Below, piece by piece: positions 27,490 to 36,772 of a stretch of 64,000 nucleotides of DNA. Every line of letters starts with the position of its first letter. Position 1 is the stretch's first letter. The notes beneath the pieces are model-generated. The model worked only from the letters and a program-made list of their open reading frames with translations, had not been told where the DNA came from and did no database searches. The translations under genes and the position numbers were made by a program. This stretch comes from Nocardioides sp. S-1144 (lineage in GTDB: Bacteria; Actinomycetota; Actinomycetes; Propionibacteriales; Nocardioidaceae). Location: contig NZ_CP040695.2 of NCBI RefSeq assembly GCF_005954645.2, forward strand, positions 3,720,001 through 3,784,000, written 5' to 3'.

Positions 27490-29658
27490 GTGCTGGAGCG
27501 GTGGGGCCGATGGGTGTGCCGGCGTCGCGCCGTGGTGCTGGGCGTCTGGGCGCTGCTGGTCGTCGCCGGCTCCGTGCTGGGCGGTTCGGTCTTCGACAGG
27601 GCCACCGAGCCCGGCCTGCGCGACGGCGTCGAGTCGACGACGGTCGAGGAGCGTCTCGACCGGCTCGACCCCGAGGGCGAGCAGGTGGTGGCGGTGCTCG
27701 CCGGCACCGACGCCCTCGCCGTCAACCTCGTCGACGCCGCCAGCACGATCCTCTACGCCCTGCGCGAGCTGCCCGGCGTCGCGGAGATCCGCGACCCCTA
27801 CACGACCGGCGCGAGCGACCTGGTCGCCGCCGACGGGCAGGGCGCCGTCGTCGAGGTCGAGCTCGACGCGACGCTCAGCCGCGAGGAGGCCCTCGAGGTG
27901 GCCGCCCAGGTGGCCGCGGAGCTGCGCGCCATCCCCTTCCCCTCCGTGCTCGTCGGCGGCGAGCTCCTCGCCGAGGAGGACTTCGCCGACCAGGCGATCC
28001 AGGACGCCGCCCGCGGCGAGGGCGTCGCGCTCGTGGTGCTGCTCGTCGTCCTGGTGGTCGCGCTCGGCGGGTGGGTCGTCGGCGCCATGCCCGTCGTGAC
28101 CGCCCTCGGCGCCGTCGCGGTCTCGCTGCTCGGCCTGACCGGCCTGACCACCCTCACCTCGGTCAGCGAGTACGCCGTCAACGTGGTGACGGTCCTGGGG
28201 CTCGGCCTGGCCGTCGACTACAGCCTGCTCGTGCTGGCCCGCTTCCGCGAGGAGCGGGCCGCCGCCGGGAGCAAGGACTCCCTCGCCGCCGTGCTCGGCC
28301 GGACGACGGCCACGGCCGGGCGGACCGTGCTCGTCTCCGGCGTGACCGTCGGCTCCGCGCTCGCCGCGCTGCTCGTCCTCGGCGACCCGGTCCTCACCGG
28401 CATGGCCGTCGGCGGGGTGGTGGCGGTGGTCGTGGCCACCGCGGCCGGCCTCACCCTCGCGCCGGCCCTGATCGCGGTCGGGCACACCCGGGTGCCGGCC
28501 CCCGGTTCCGGACGCCCCACCCGCCGTCCGCGGCCCGAGGGCCGGTCGCTCCTGGCCCGGCTGGCCGGTCTCGCCCAGGCCCGGCCGTGGCCGGTGCTGC
28601 TCGGCGCCACCGGGTTCCTCCTGGTCCTCGCCAGTCCCCTGCTCGCCCTCGACGTCGGCAACTCCGACGCCCGGGCGCTGCCGGGCGACAGCGAGCCCCG
28701 GCAGGTCTACGAGGCCGTGCAGCGCGACTACCCCGACCTGCGGACCACGCCCATCACGGTGCTCGCCGAACCCCCGCCCGGCGACGCCCGGCTGCTGGCC
28801 GTCGTGAGCCAGCTGGTCGAGCGCGACGACGTCGACGAGGTCCTCGTGCGCGACCCGCTCCGCGACGGGTCCAGCCGGCTGGCGGTGGAGCCGACCGGCC
28901 CCACCTCGGGCGCGACCGCCCAGCGCCTGGTGACCGAGCTGCGCGAGCTCGACCTCGGCGTCCCGGTGCTGGTCGGCGGGCCGGCCGCCGAGCTGGTCGA
29001 CGCCAAGTCGGCCACCGCGGGACGCCTGCCGCTCGCCGTGCTCGCCGTGGTCCTCGTCGCCGGCCTGCTCCTGCTGCGGCTCACCGGGTCGCTGGTCATC
29101 GCCGCCAAGACGCTCGTGCTGAACCTGCTCTCGCTCGCCGCCACGCTCGGCGTCGTCGTCGCGGTCTTCCAGTGGGGTTGGGGCTCCTCGGTGCTCGGCT
29201 TCACCTCGTGGGGCGCGCTCGACATCACCTCCCCGCTGCTGCTCTTCATGTTCGTCTTCGGGCTCTCGATGGACTACCACGTGTTCCTGGTGGCCCGGAT
29301 CAAGGAAGCCTGGGACGCCCCGGCCCGTGGCCGTGGCGCTCCCGCCCGCGGCACCCGGGCGGCCAACGACCGCGCCGTCCTCGCCGGGATCACGGCGTCC
29401 GGCCCGGTCGTGACCCTGGCTGCGCTGGCCATCGCCATCGTCTTCCTCGGCTTCGCCGCCGGCCGCCTCGTGGCCATCAAGGAGATCGGGGTCGGCATGA
29501 CCGTCGCGATCCTGCTCGACGTCACCGTGGTCCGCGGCCTGCTGCTGCCGGCCGCGATGACCCTCCTCGGGGAGTGGAACTGGTGGCGACCGGGCCGGAC
29601 GCCGGGCCGGACGCCGGGCAGCACCCCCGGTCGGACGCGCGGACGGGCGTCGGCCTAG
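27490..29658 (+). CDS. MMPL/RND family transporter
   Basis: Inner-membrane protein of 722 residues with duplicated halves: each has one helix, a large periplasmic-type domain and a block of five helices, the MMPL layout. Landmarks are the GLGLAVDYSLLVLARFREE stretch after helix 4 in the first half and VFGLSMDYHVFLVARIKE in the second, which carry the Asp-Tyr pair linked to proton coupling. The C-terminus has a short repeated Pro-Gly-Arg-Thr tract. Relatives export lipids or glycolipids to the cell surface, which fits a locus next to polysaccharide and secreted-enzyme genes. The exact cargo is unknown. Confidence 0.92.
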   Translation: MLERWGRWVCRRRAVVLGVWALLVVAGSVLGGSVFDRATEPGLRDGVESTTVEERLDRLDPEGEQVVAVLAGTDALAVNLVDAASTILYALRELPGVAEIRDPYTTGASDLVAADGQGAVVEVELDATLSREEALEVAAQVAAELRAIPFPSVLVGGELLAEEDFADQAIQDAARGEGVALVVLLVVLVVALGGWVVGAMPVVTALGAVAVSLLGLTGLTTLTSVSEYAVNVVTVLGLGLAVDYSLLVLARFREERAAAGSKDSLAAVLGRTTATAGRTVLVSGVTVGSALAALLVLGDPVLTGMAVGGVVAVVVATAAGLTLAPALIAVGHTRVPAPGSGRPTRRPRPEGRSLLARLAGLAQARPWPVLLGATGFLLVLASPLLALDVGNSDARALPGDSEPRQVYEAVQRDYPDLRTTPITVLAEPPPGDARLLAVVSQLVERDDVDEVLVRDPLRDGSSRLAVEPTGPTSGATAQRLVTELRELDLGVPVLVGGPAAELVDAKSATAGRLPLAVLAVVLVAGLLLLRLTGSLVIAAKTLVLNLLSLAATLGVVVAVFQWGWGSSVLGFTSWGALDITSPLLLFMFVFGLSMDYHVFLVARIKEAWDAPARGRGAPARGTRAANDRAVLAGITASGPVVTLAALAIAIVFLGFAAGRLVAIKEIGVGMTVAILLDVTVVRGLLLPAAMTLLGEWNWWRPGRTPGRTPGSTPGRTRGRASA

Positions 29659-29681
29659 GAGCCGGGACGGCCCGCCCCCTC

Positions 29682-30695
<1,014 letters not shown>

Positions 30696-30758
30696 GGTCG
30701 ACAGCGAGGTCGCGACCGCGCGTCGAGACCACCGCAGCCCGCGCACCCAGGCCGACGA

Positions 30759-32162
30759 ATGGCTGAGCTCGCCGTCGAGAGGACCCCGATCCCGGGCCTG
30801 CTGGTCGTGCGGCTGCCGGTGCACGCCGATGCCCGCGGCTGGTTCAAGGAGGGTTGGCAGCGCGCGAAGATGACGGCGCTCGGCCTGCCCGACTTCGGGC
30901 CGGTGCAGCAGAACGTCTCGTTCAACACCCGCCGTGGCGCGACGCGTGGCATCCACACCGAGCCGTGGGACAAGTTCGTCTCGGTCAGCACCGGCCGGGC
31001 GTTCGGGGCGTGGGTCGACATGCGCGCCGGGGCGTCGTTCGGCACCACGTTCACCGTCGAGCTCGACCCGTCGGTGGCCGTCTACGTCCCGCGGGGCGTC
31101 GGCAACAGCTACCAGACCCTCGAGGACGGCGTCGCCTACAGCTACCTCGTCAACGACCACTGGCGCCCCGGCACCAGCTACCCGGCCCTCGACCTCGCCG
31201 ACCCGGACGCCGCCGTCGCGTGGCCGATCCCGCTCGAGGAGGCCGAGGTCTCCGAGAAGGACCGTTACAACCCCCGGCTCGCCGACGTCACGCCGGTCGC
31301 CGCGCCGCGGCCGCTGGTGCTCGGGGCCGGCGGCCAGCTCGGACGGGCCCTGGTGGCCGCGATCCCGGGGGCCCTCGGCGTCACCCGGGCCGAGCTCGAC
31401 GTCACCGACACGAGTCCCGGCGGAGCCCTCGAGACGTGGCCCTGGCACGACCACGACGTCGTCCTGAACGCCGCCGCCCACACCGCCGTCGACGCGGCCG
31501 AGACCCCCGAGGGTCGCGCCGCCGCCTGGGCCGCCAACGCCGCCGCCCCCGCGGCGCTGGCCAGGATCGCGGACGCGCACCGGCTCACGCTGGTGCACTA
31601 CTCGACCGACTACGTCTTCGACGGCGCGGTCGCCGAGCACGCCGAGGACGAGCCGCTGGCGCCGCACGGCGTCTACGGGCAGTCGAAGGCAGCCGGGGAG
31701 CTGGCGGTGGGCACCGCGGCCCGGCACTACCTGCTGCGGACCTCGTGGGTCATCGGCGAGGGACACAACTTCGTGCGCACCATGCAGCGGCTCGCCGGCG
31801 ACGGCGTCTCACCGGCCGTCGTGGGCGACCAGGTCGGGCGGCTCACGTTCACCGACGAGCTCGTGCGCGCGACGCGGCACCTGCTCGAGTCACGAGCCGC
31901 CTTCGGCACCTACCACGTGAGCAACGGCGGCGACCCGATGTCGTGGGCGGACGTCGCCCGACGGGTCTTCGCGCTCAGCGGCCGCGACCCCGGCGACGTC
32001 ACCGCGACCACCACGGCCGAGTACGCCGTCGGTCGGGCGATGGCCCCGCGGCCGGCGCACAGCGCCTTCGACCTCACCAAGCTGCGGGCCACGGGGTTCG
32101 AGCCCGAGGACGCCGCGGTGGCGCTGGAGCGCTACTGCGTGACCGAGGCCTCGCGACCGTAG
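30759..32162 (+). CDS. fused dTDP-4-dehydrorhamnose 3,5-epimerase and reductase (RmlC-RmlD)
   Basis: Single 467-residue protein joining the last two enzymes of dTDP-L-rhamnose synthesis. Residues 1-180 are an RmlC-type cupin: RGIHTEPWDKFVSV holds the catalytic His (H66), and YSYLVNDHW the tyrosine region. The usual GFAHGF is replaced by GVGNSY, losing the second histidine. Residues 183-467 are RmlD-like: GAGGQLG at 189-195, AHTAVDAAE, STDYVFDG, YGQSKAAGE (YxxxK) and RTSWVIGEG. The join at about 175-185 is Pro-rich and looks like a flexible linker. RmlB lies just upstream. The 3' end overlaps the convergent cupin gene by 31 bases. Confidence 0.92.
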   Translation: MAELAVERTPIPGLLVVRLPVHADARGWFKEGWQRAKMTALGLPDFGPVQQNVSFNTRRGATRGIHTEPWDKFVSVSTGRAFGAWVDMRAGASFGTTFTVELDPSVAVYVPRGVGNSYQTLEDGVAYSYLVNDHWRPGTSYPALDLADPDAAVAWPIPLEEAEVSEKDRYNPRLADVTPVAAPRPLVLGAGGQLGRALVAAIPGALGVTRAELDVTDTSPGGALETWPWHDHDVVLNAAAHTAVDAAETPEGRAAAWAANAAAPAALARIADAHRLTLVHYSTDYVFDGAVAEHAEDEPLAPHGVYGQSKAAGELAVGTAARHYLLRTSWVIGEGHNFVRTMQRLAGDGVSPAVVGDQVGRLTFTDELVRATRHLLESRAAFGTYHVSNGGDPMSWADVARRVFALSGRDPGDVTATTTAEYAVGRAMAPRPAHSAFDLTKLRATGFEPEDAAVALERYCVTEASRP

Positions 32163-32494
32163 TCGTCCTGGAGGCGACAGATGTCGTCCTCCTCGCAGTA
32201 GGCGCCGAGCTGGACCTCGATGAGGACCAGGACCTCGTCCTCCTCGTTGGTGATCCGGTGCGCCTGGCCGATGTCGACGCGCACCGACTCGCCCGAGCGC
32301 AGCACCAGGACCGAGTCGTCGATCACGCAGGTGGCGCGGCCGGCGACGACGGTCCAGTGCTCGGCGCGGTGCTCGTGGGTCTGGTAGCTCAGCCGCTGGG
32401 CCGGCGCGACGGTGATCCGCTTGACCTTGAAGCCGTCGCCCTCGTCGAGGACGGTCCAGGAACCCCACGGCCTGGTGGTGTGGTCGCCGATCAC
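32132..32494 (-). CDS. cupin, mannose-6-phosphate isomerase type II C-terminal-like
   Basis: Single-domain cupin of 120 residues matching the C-terminal isomerase domain of bifunctional mannose-1-phosphate guanylyltransferase/phosphomannose isomerases (RPWGSWTVLDEG, VKRITVAPAQRLSYQTHEHRAEHWTVV, GQAHRITN). The metal ligands are the histidines of HEHRAEHW and the later GQAHR. It lacks a nucleotidyltransferase domain. It could be a stand-alone isomerase supplying mannose phosphate for GDP-mannose (see gmd), or a sugar-binding cupin. GTG at 32494 is chosen because family similarity starts there; an in-frame GTG at 32575 reads through AT-rich promoter-like sequence. It overlaps the rmlCD end by 31 bases in opposite orientation. 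Confidence 0.82.
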   Translation of the reverse strand: MIGDHTTRPWGSWTVLDEGDGFKVKRITVAPAQRLSYQTHEHRAEHWTVVAGRATCVIDDSVLVLRSGESVRVDIGQAHRITNEEDEVLVLIEVQLGAYCEEDDICRLQDDYGREASVTQ

Positions 32495-32619
32495 TGGGTC
32501 CCCCGGGTGCGTGACGTGGATGGAGCGGCGAGGTCGAAGGTGACTGCCGAGTAACCGACAATAACCCGGCGGCACCGTCGGGGGTCCCCTTCAAGGGGTG
32601 AACGGGCGAGCGGGGTTCC

Positions 32620-32901
32620 TCAGCGGCGGCGGAGCCCGGCGAGGGCCGGACGGACGTCGGCGAGGTACACCAGCGCCGCCACCAGCAGGATGATGTTGAC
32701 CAGCGGGATCGGGACCGGCACGAAGTAGATGACCACGCCGAGACCGAGGATCGTCGACCAGGCCGTCTTGGTCAGCTTGTTGGCGGCGTCGTAGGACTCG
32801 GCGGAGTACAGCAGCGAGTTGATGAAGGCGAAGATCGCGACGCTGAGCCCGACGAAGAACACCAGCAGGGAGACGGTGCTCTGGATCTGGAAGACGCTCA
32901 T
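32620..32901 (-). CDS. DUF2516 family small membrane protein
   Basis: Protein of 93 residues with three or four hydrophobic segments (about 5-27, 44-60 and 62-80) and a basic C-terminus. It resembles DUF2516, an actinobacterial family of unknown role that stands next to hbhA in mycobacteria (Rv0476, from memory). The HbhA-like gene and its HTH regulator lie just upstream on the same strand, so the order is conserved. ATG at 32901 is the first codon of the family N-terminus. A TAGGGT hexamer on this strand at 32912-32917 is a likely -10, 10 bases before the ATG, so this gene may have its own promoter after the hbhA terminator. Confidence 0.75.
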   Translation of the reverse strand: MSVFQIQSTVSLLVFFVGLSVAIFAFINSLLYSAESYDAANKLTKTAWSTILGLGVVIYFVPVPIPLVNIILLVAALVYLADVRPALAGLRRR

Positions 32902-32930
32902 GGTGAGGCGAACCCTATCGCCACGCGGCA

Positions 32931-32965
32931 CGGAGCCCCCGCGGCCGATGGCTGCGGGGGCTCCG
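32931..32965 (-). terminator. hairpin terminator after the HbhA-like gene
   Basis: A 12-bp perfect stem (CGGAGCCCCCGC, 32931-32942, with 32954-32965) and an 11-base loop lie 57 bases past the minus-strand stop at 33022 and before the DUF2516 gene. Confidence 0.7.
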
Positions 32966-33021
32966 GGCGTCGGGCCGGGACGGGCGGCTCAGAACAGCGC
33001 GAGCTGCGCGTCGTCGTCCCT

Positions 33022-33867
33022 TCAGGCCGAGGGCGCGTCCGACGTGGTCGTGGTGGACGGCGCCGGGGTGGCGGCCGGGGTGGCGGGCGCGGTGGTGCTG
33101 GCCGGAGCCTTGGCCGGGGTGGCCTTCTTCGTGGCCGGGGCCTTCTTGGCGACCGGGGCCTTCGTGGCGACCGGGGCCTTCTTGGTGGCCGGGGCCTTCT
33201 TGGCGGGGACCTTCGTGGCGGTGGGCTTGGCGGCCGTCGCCGTGGTGGCCGTCTTCCGCGCCGGGGTCGCCTTCGTGGCCGTGGCCGGCTTCGCGGTGGT
33301 GGTCGCGGCCTTCCGGGCGGCCGGCTTGGTCGCGGTCGTGCTGGCGGCCTTGCGCGGGGCGGGCTTGGTGGCGGTCGCGGTCTTGGCCGACGGCTTGGTC
33401 GAGTTGACCTTCACCTCGACGCTGGCCGACGAGGGGAGCCGGGTGCCGCGGACGACGGCCTCGCCCCTCTTGGCCAGGTCGCCGTAGGTGGTGGTGACGG
33501 TGGTGGTCACGGTGCTGGTGAGGGTCGCGACGTTGTCGTTGACGGCCGTCTGGACCTTCGTCGGCAGCGCGGGGGCCTCGGCCTGGAGCTCGGCGACCCG
33601 GGCCTCGACCTTGTCGCGCCGGGCCCGGGCCTGCTCGAGGGCGGACTCGCGGGCCTTCGCCGCGTCGAAGCCGGTGACGCTCTTCTGCACGTCGGCGACG
33701 CGGGTCTCGACGTCCTTCTGGTAGCCGGTCAGCTTCTTCTGCACGTCGGCGACGTACTCCTTGACGGCGGTGACGGCCAGGTCGCCGGCGCCGACGTAGG
33801 CGTAGATCGGGGTCAGCGCGGCTGCGGGGATCTCGAGGGACTTGAAGTCGATCTTGGTCTTGGCCAT
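33022..33867 (-). CDS. HbhA-like heparin-binding hemagglutinin homolog
   Basis: Protein of 281 residues with the layout of mycobacterial HbhA: a short N-terminal region with a hydrophobic patch (TPIYAYVGAGDLAVTAV), a helical coiled-coil section (about 35-105, rich in Lys/Glu/Val and Ala), and a long low-complexity tail (about 155-281) of Lys, Ala, Pro and Thr with repeated AKKAPATKK-type units. In mycobacteria the Lys-rich tail binds heparan sulfate and the protein is linked to surface adhesion and lipid bodies; a free-living organism would use it differently. There is no signal peptide, as in HbhA. A GGAGAG ribosome site precedes the ATG. The HTH gene ends 3 bases upstream, so they form one unit. 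Confidence 0.82.
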   Translation of the reverse strand: MAKTKIDFKSLEIPAAALTPIYAYVGAGDLAVTAVKEYVADVQKKLTGYQKDVETRVADVQKSVTGFDAAKARESALEQARARRDKVEARVAELQAEAPALPTKVQTAVNDNVATLTSTVTTTVTTTYGDLAKRGEAVVRGTRLPSSASVEVKVNSTKPSAKTATATKPAPRKAASTTATKPAARKAATTTAKPATATKATPARKTATTATAAKPTATKVPAKKAPATKKAPVATKAPVAKKAPATKKATPAKAPASTTAPATPAATPAPSTTTTSDAPSA

Positions 33868-33870
33868 GGT

Positions 33871-34392
33871 TCAGCTCTCCTGGTGGTCGGTGGGGTGGTC
33901 GGTGGGGTGGTCGGTGGGGTCGTCGGTGGGGTTGGCGGTGCGATCGGTGCCGGCGGGGTGGTCCGCGGTCCGCGGGCTGCTCGTCGCCTCGTCGGTCGCG
34001 TTCATCGCGAGGAACGAGGAGTAGACGTCGAGCAGCGACTGCTTCTGCCGCTCCGTCAGGCCGGGGTCGCCGAGGACGGCGATCTCGACCGTGCCGGCGA
34101 CGTCGCTGCCGGGGCTGACGATCCCGGCGCGGAGGTAGAGCTGCTCGGCCGAGATCCGCAGCGCCTTGGCCAGCTGCTGCAGGACGTCGGCCGACGGCCG
34201 GCGCAGCCCGCGCTCGATCTGGCTCAGGTAGGGGTTCGAGACGCCCGCCTGCTGGGCGAGCTGCCGCAGGGACAGGCGGGAGGCGACCCGCTGCTCCCGG
34301 AGGTAGTCGCCGAGCGACTCGACGGTCTGTCCGACCTTGTCGACGGTCTGTCCGACCTTGTCGACGGTCTGCCCGACCTTGCTCTTCGCCAT
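33871..34392 (-). CDS. XRE-family HTH regulator upstream of the HbhA-like gene
   Basis: DNA-binding protein of 173 residues. Residues 5-25 contain three copies of KVGQTVD/E, encoded by 21-bp repeats at 34321-34380. An XRE helix-turn-helix follows (LGDYLREQRVASRLSLRQLAQQAGVSN... YLSQIERGLRRPS), then a linker with TERQKQSLLDVYSSF, and a tail with three PTDH units from 12-bp repeats at 33881-33925. Position matches the HTH gene before hbhA in mycobacteria (Rv0474). It probably controls its own unit; an inverted repeat upstream of its start is the candidate operator. The ATG at 34392 is used because CACTCT stands at leaderless spacing and the repeats start right after. Confidence 0.85.
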   Translation of the reverse strand: MAKSKVGQTVDKVGQTVDKVGQTVESLGDYLREQRVASRLSLRQLAQQAGVSNPYLSQIERGLRRPSADVLQQLAKALRISAEQLYLRAGIVSPGSDVAGTVEIAVLGDPGLTERQKQSLLDVYSSFLAMNATDEATSSPRTADHPAGTDRTANPTDDPTDHPTDHPTDHQES

Positions 34393-34398
34393 GTCCCC

Positions 34399-34439
34399 AG
34401 AGTGCTTGCTGTTGCTAGCAAAATGCAAACACAGCAAGC
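34399..34439 (-). promoter_or_regulatory. promoter and candidate operator of the HTH/hbhA unit
   Basis: On the minus strand CACTCT (34399-34404) lies 6 bases before the ATG. Just upstream are a 10-bp palindrome TTGCTAGCAA at 34412-34421 and a flanking inverted repeat, GCTTGCTGT at 34404-34412 with ACAGCAAGC at 34431-34439. The nested symmetry and local AT-richness fit a dimeric HTH repressor site, probably autoregulatory. Confidence 0.5.
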
Positions 34440-34527
34440 GTGGGACTGGTCACACGCGATCCGGCGGCCCGCGGAGCCGCCCTTCCGGAGGCCCGCCCGG
34501 CGCCCGTCCGGTGCCGCGTGCGGGCGC

Positions 34528-35496
34528 TCAGAACACCGCGCGGATCTCCCCCACCGGCACCCCGCCGCCGAGCAGCGGGTGCCGCCCGGTGGCGTCGACG
34601 GCGTCTGACCGGATGCCGGAGCGGCGCAGCGCGGCGGCCATCAGGACCGGCCGGACGCGGGGCGCGCCGTCGTCGGTCTTGAGCGCGAAGGCCCGGCCGT
34701 CGGGCAGCGCGACGGCGTAGCAGGACTCCGCGCCGGCCTTGCCGATCGCGCCGGGCAGGGCGGTGAGCAGGGCGAGCTCGTCGCGGCGGGTGCCGGAGAC
34801 GAAGGCCGGGAACGCCCGGATCGCCTCGGCGATGCGGCGCTCGGGGCCGGAGTCGGCGACGGCGAGCGCGCGGAAGGCGGTGGCCAGCCCGACGAGCGAG
34901 GTCGAGAGCAGCGGGGCACCGCACCCGTCGACGGCCACGACCTCCACCGGCTCACCGGTGACGTCGGCGAAGGTGGCGGCGAGCGCCACCTGGAGGGGGT
35001 GGGCGACGTCGAGGTAGGTGTCCGGGTCCCAGCCCTGCAGGACGCAGGTGGCCAGCATCGCGGCGTGCTTGCCGGAGCAGTTCATCGAGATCCGGTCGCG
35101 CTCGCGACCGGCGCGGATCGCGGCCTCGCAGGCGACGTCGTCGAGCGGGTGGTCGAGCGGGGTCTGCAGGGCGTCCTCGGTGAGGCCGGCCGAGGCCAGG
35201 ATCCGGCGGACGCCGTCGAGGTGGAAGTCCTCCCCGGAGTGCGACGCGCAGGCGAGCGCGAGCAGGTCGTCGGGCAGGTCGAGCCCGAGCCGCACCATCC
35301 CGAGCGCCTGGAGCGGCTTGTTGCACGAGCGCGGCAGCACCGGCACGTCGGCCGCACCGACCGACCACGCGACGGCGCCGTCGGCGTCCAGGGCCACGAG
35401 GGAACCGTGGTGGTGGCCCTCCACGAATCCGGAGCGGACGATCTCGGCGACGATCTCGGGCCGCCGGCCCGCGGGGTCGTTCTGCACAGTGCTCAT
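34528..35496 (-). CDS. asparaginase (AnsA/L-asparaginase II-like, PF06089)
   Basis: Enzyme of 322 residues of the Rhizobium etli-type asparaginase family, which hydrolyses L-asparagine to aspartate and ammonia and is unrelated to E. coli AnsB. Conserved blocks visible are RSGFVEGHHHGSLVAL, PRSCNKPLQ, CASHSGEDFH, NCSGKHAAMLATC and DGCGAPL, including the Cys/Ser/Lys residues of the active site. Length is normal. ATG at 35496 stands 6 bases after TAACCT. It is divergent from cysC, whose start lies only 40 bases away. Cellular location is expected to be cytoplasmic; no signal peptide is present. Confidence 0.9.
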   Translation of the reverse strand: MSTVQNDPAGRRPEIVAEIVRSGFVEGHHHGSLVALDADGAVAWSVGAADVPVLPRSCNKPLQALGMVRLGLDLPDDLLALACASHSGEDFHLDGVRRILASAGLTEDALQTPLDHPLDDVACEAAIRAGRERDRISMNCSGKHAAMLATCVLQGWDPDTYLDVAHPLQVALAATFADVTGEPVEVVAVDGCGAPLLSTSLVGLATAFRALAVADSGPERRIAEAIRAFPAFVSGTRRDELALLTALPGAIGKAGAESCYAVALPDGRAFALKTDDGAPRVRPVLMAAALRRSGIRSDAVDATGRHPLLGGGVPVGEIRAVF

Positions 35497-35502
35497 GAAG
35501 TC

Positions 35503-35529
35503 AGGTTATCGACGCGAGTTTGGCATGAT
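35503..35529. promoter_or_regulatory. compact divergent leaderless promoter pair (asparaginase / cysC)
   Basis: TAACCT on the minus strand (35503-35508) is 6 bases before the asparaginase ATG. CATGAT on the plus strand (35524-35529) is 7 bases before the cysC GTG. The two start codons are separated by 40 bases, so the -35 regions of each must overlap the other promoter. Confidence 0.55.
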
Positions 35530-35536
35530 CTCCCCC

Positions 35537-36772
35537 GTGTCGAGCCCCCAGCACTGTCCGACGCCGCGCGAGCTCGACGACCTCGAGCTGATCGTGTCCG
35601 GCGCCGCCCCCGTCGCGTCCTTCGGGACGCCCGGCAGCCCCCTGACCCTGACCCTCCCGGACGCCCTCGCCGGCGAGCCCGTCGTCGAGCTCGTCGACCC
35701 CGAGGGTCTCCCCCTCGCGCTCGTGCACCTCGAGGCCGACGGCGCCCGCCGCGTCGAGCCGCTCACCACCGCGCAGCACGGACCCTTCCGGCGACTCCAC
35801 CTCACGCCGGCCGAGGTGCGCGCCCAGCACGCGGGCCGCACGGTCGTGCCGGTCACCGGACCCGTCACCGACGACCAGCTCGCCCAGCTGACCGGGCTCG
35901 GCCCGCTGGTCCTGCTGGCACTGGTCGGGCACGGCACCCCGGACCTCTCCCCCGTCGCGCTGCTGCGCGCGACCCTGCGCGTCGCGGCCGACCTGCCGGA
36001 CGCCGTCGTGGTCGCCGTCCCCCTGGCCGCGCACGACGACGCGGAGGCCGACCACGACCTCGGCGTCCAGGTGACCGCGGCCTACGCCGGCGGCCCGGGC
36101 GGGGACCGTGTCGTCGGGCTCGTCGAGGCCGGCGAGCCCCTGGCCTCCCTGGACGACATCCTCGAGGCCGACCAGCCGGCGCCGGACCGCCAGGGCCTGG
36201 TGCTGTTCTTCACCGGCCTGTCCGGCAGCGGCAAGTCGACCCTGGCCCGCGCGCTGGTGGACCGGCTGCTCGAGCAGGGCCTCCGCACCGTCACCAGCCT
36301 CGACGGCGACGTCGTGCGCCGGAACCTGTCGGCCGGCCTGACGTTCTCCAGGGCCGACCGTGAGACCAACATCCGCCGGATCGGCTGGGTCGCGGCCGAG
36401 ATCAGCCGCCACGGCGGGGTCGTCGTGGTGAGCCCCATCGCGCCGTTCGCCGAGACCCGCGCCCAGGTGCGCGACATGGTCGACGAGGCCGGTGGCGCGT
36501 TCTTCCTCGTGCACGTGGCGACCCCGCTGGAGGAGTGCGAGCGCCGCGACCGCAAGGGCCTGTACGCGAAGGCCCGCCGTGGCGAGATCCCCGAGTTCAC
36601 CGGCATCTCCTCGCCCTACGAGGAGCCCGAGGACGCCGACGTCCGCGTCGACACCACGGGTCGCACGATCGACGACGCGCTGGGCGACGTCCTCGACGCA
36701 CTCGCAGAAGCCGGCTACGCCGACCTGCGCGTCGCCGCACCGCAGCCCGTCGTCCCCGAGAGGATCATCTGA
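35537..36772 (+). CDS. cysC: adenylyl-sulfate (APS) kinase with degenerate N-terminal domain
   Basis: Protein of 411 residues phosphorylating APS to PAPS. The C-terminal half is a complete APS kinase: P-loop GLSGSGKST at 227-235, SLDGDVVRRNLS, FSRADRETNIRRIGWVA and the Lys-Gly-Leu-Tyr region. The first 210 residues are not needed for this activity; their pattern (PRELDDLELIVSGA, a DPEGLPLAL stretch, a middle GHGTPDLSPVALLRATL) resembles the PUA-like and core parts of a single-chain ATP sulfurylase that has lost its catalytic motifs. Such fusions may be regulatory. GTG at 35537 has CATGAT at leaderless spacing. Its stop overlaps the TSUP gene start (TGATG). Confidence 0.9.
   Translation: MSSPQHCPTPRELDDLELIVSGAAPVASFGTPGSPLTLTLPDALAGEPVVELVDPEGLPLALVHLEADGARRVEPLTTAQHGPFRRLHLTPAEVRAQHAGRTVVPVTGPVTDDQLAQLTGLGPLVLLALVGHGTPDLSPVALLRATLRVAADLPDAVVVAVPLAAHDDAEADHDLGVQVTAAYAGGPGGDRVVGLVEAGEPLASLDDILEADQPAPDRQGLVLFFTGLSGSGKSTLARALVDRLLEQGLRTVTSLDGDVVRRNLSAGLTFSRADRETNIRRIGWVAAEISRHGGVVVVSPIAPFAETRAQVRDMVDEAGGAFFLVHVATPLEECERRDRKGLYAKARRGEIPEFTGISSPYEEPEDADVRVDTTGRTIDDALGDVLDALAEAGYADLRVAAPQPVVPERII

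Noticed and set aside
33022..33500. CRISPR-like or satellite repeat
   Set aside because: The repetition is imperfect and in frame, encoding the Lys/Ala/Pro tail of the HbhA-like protein.
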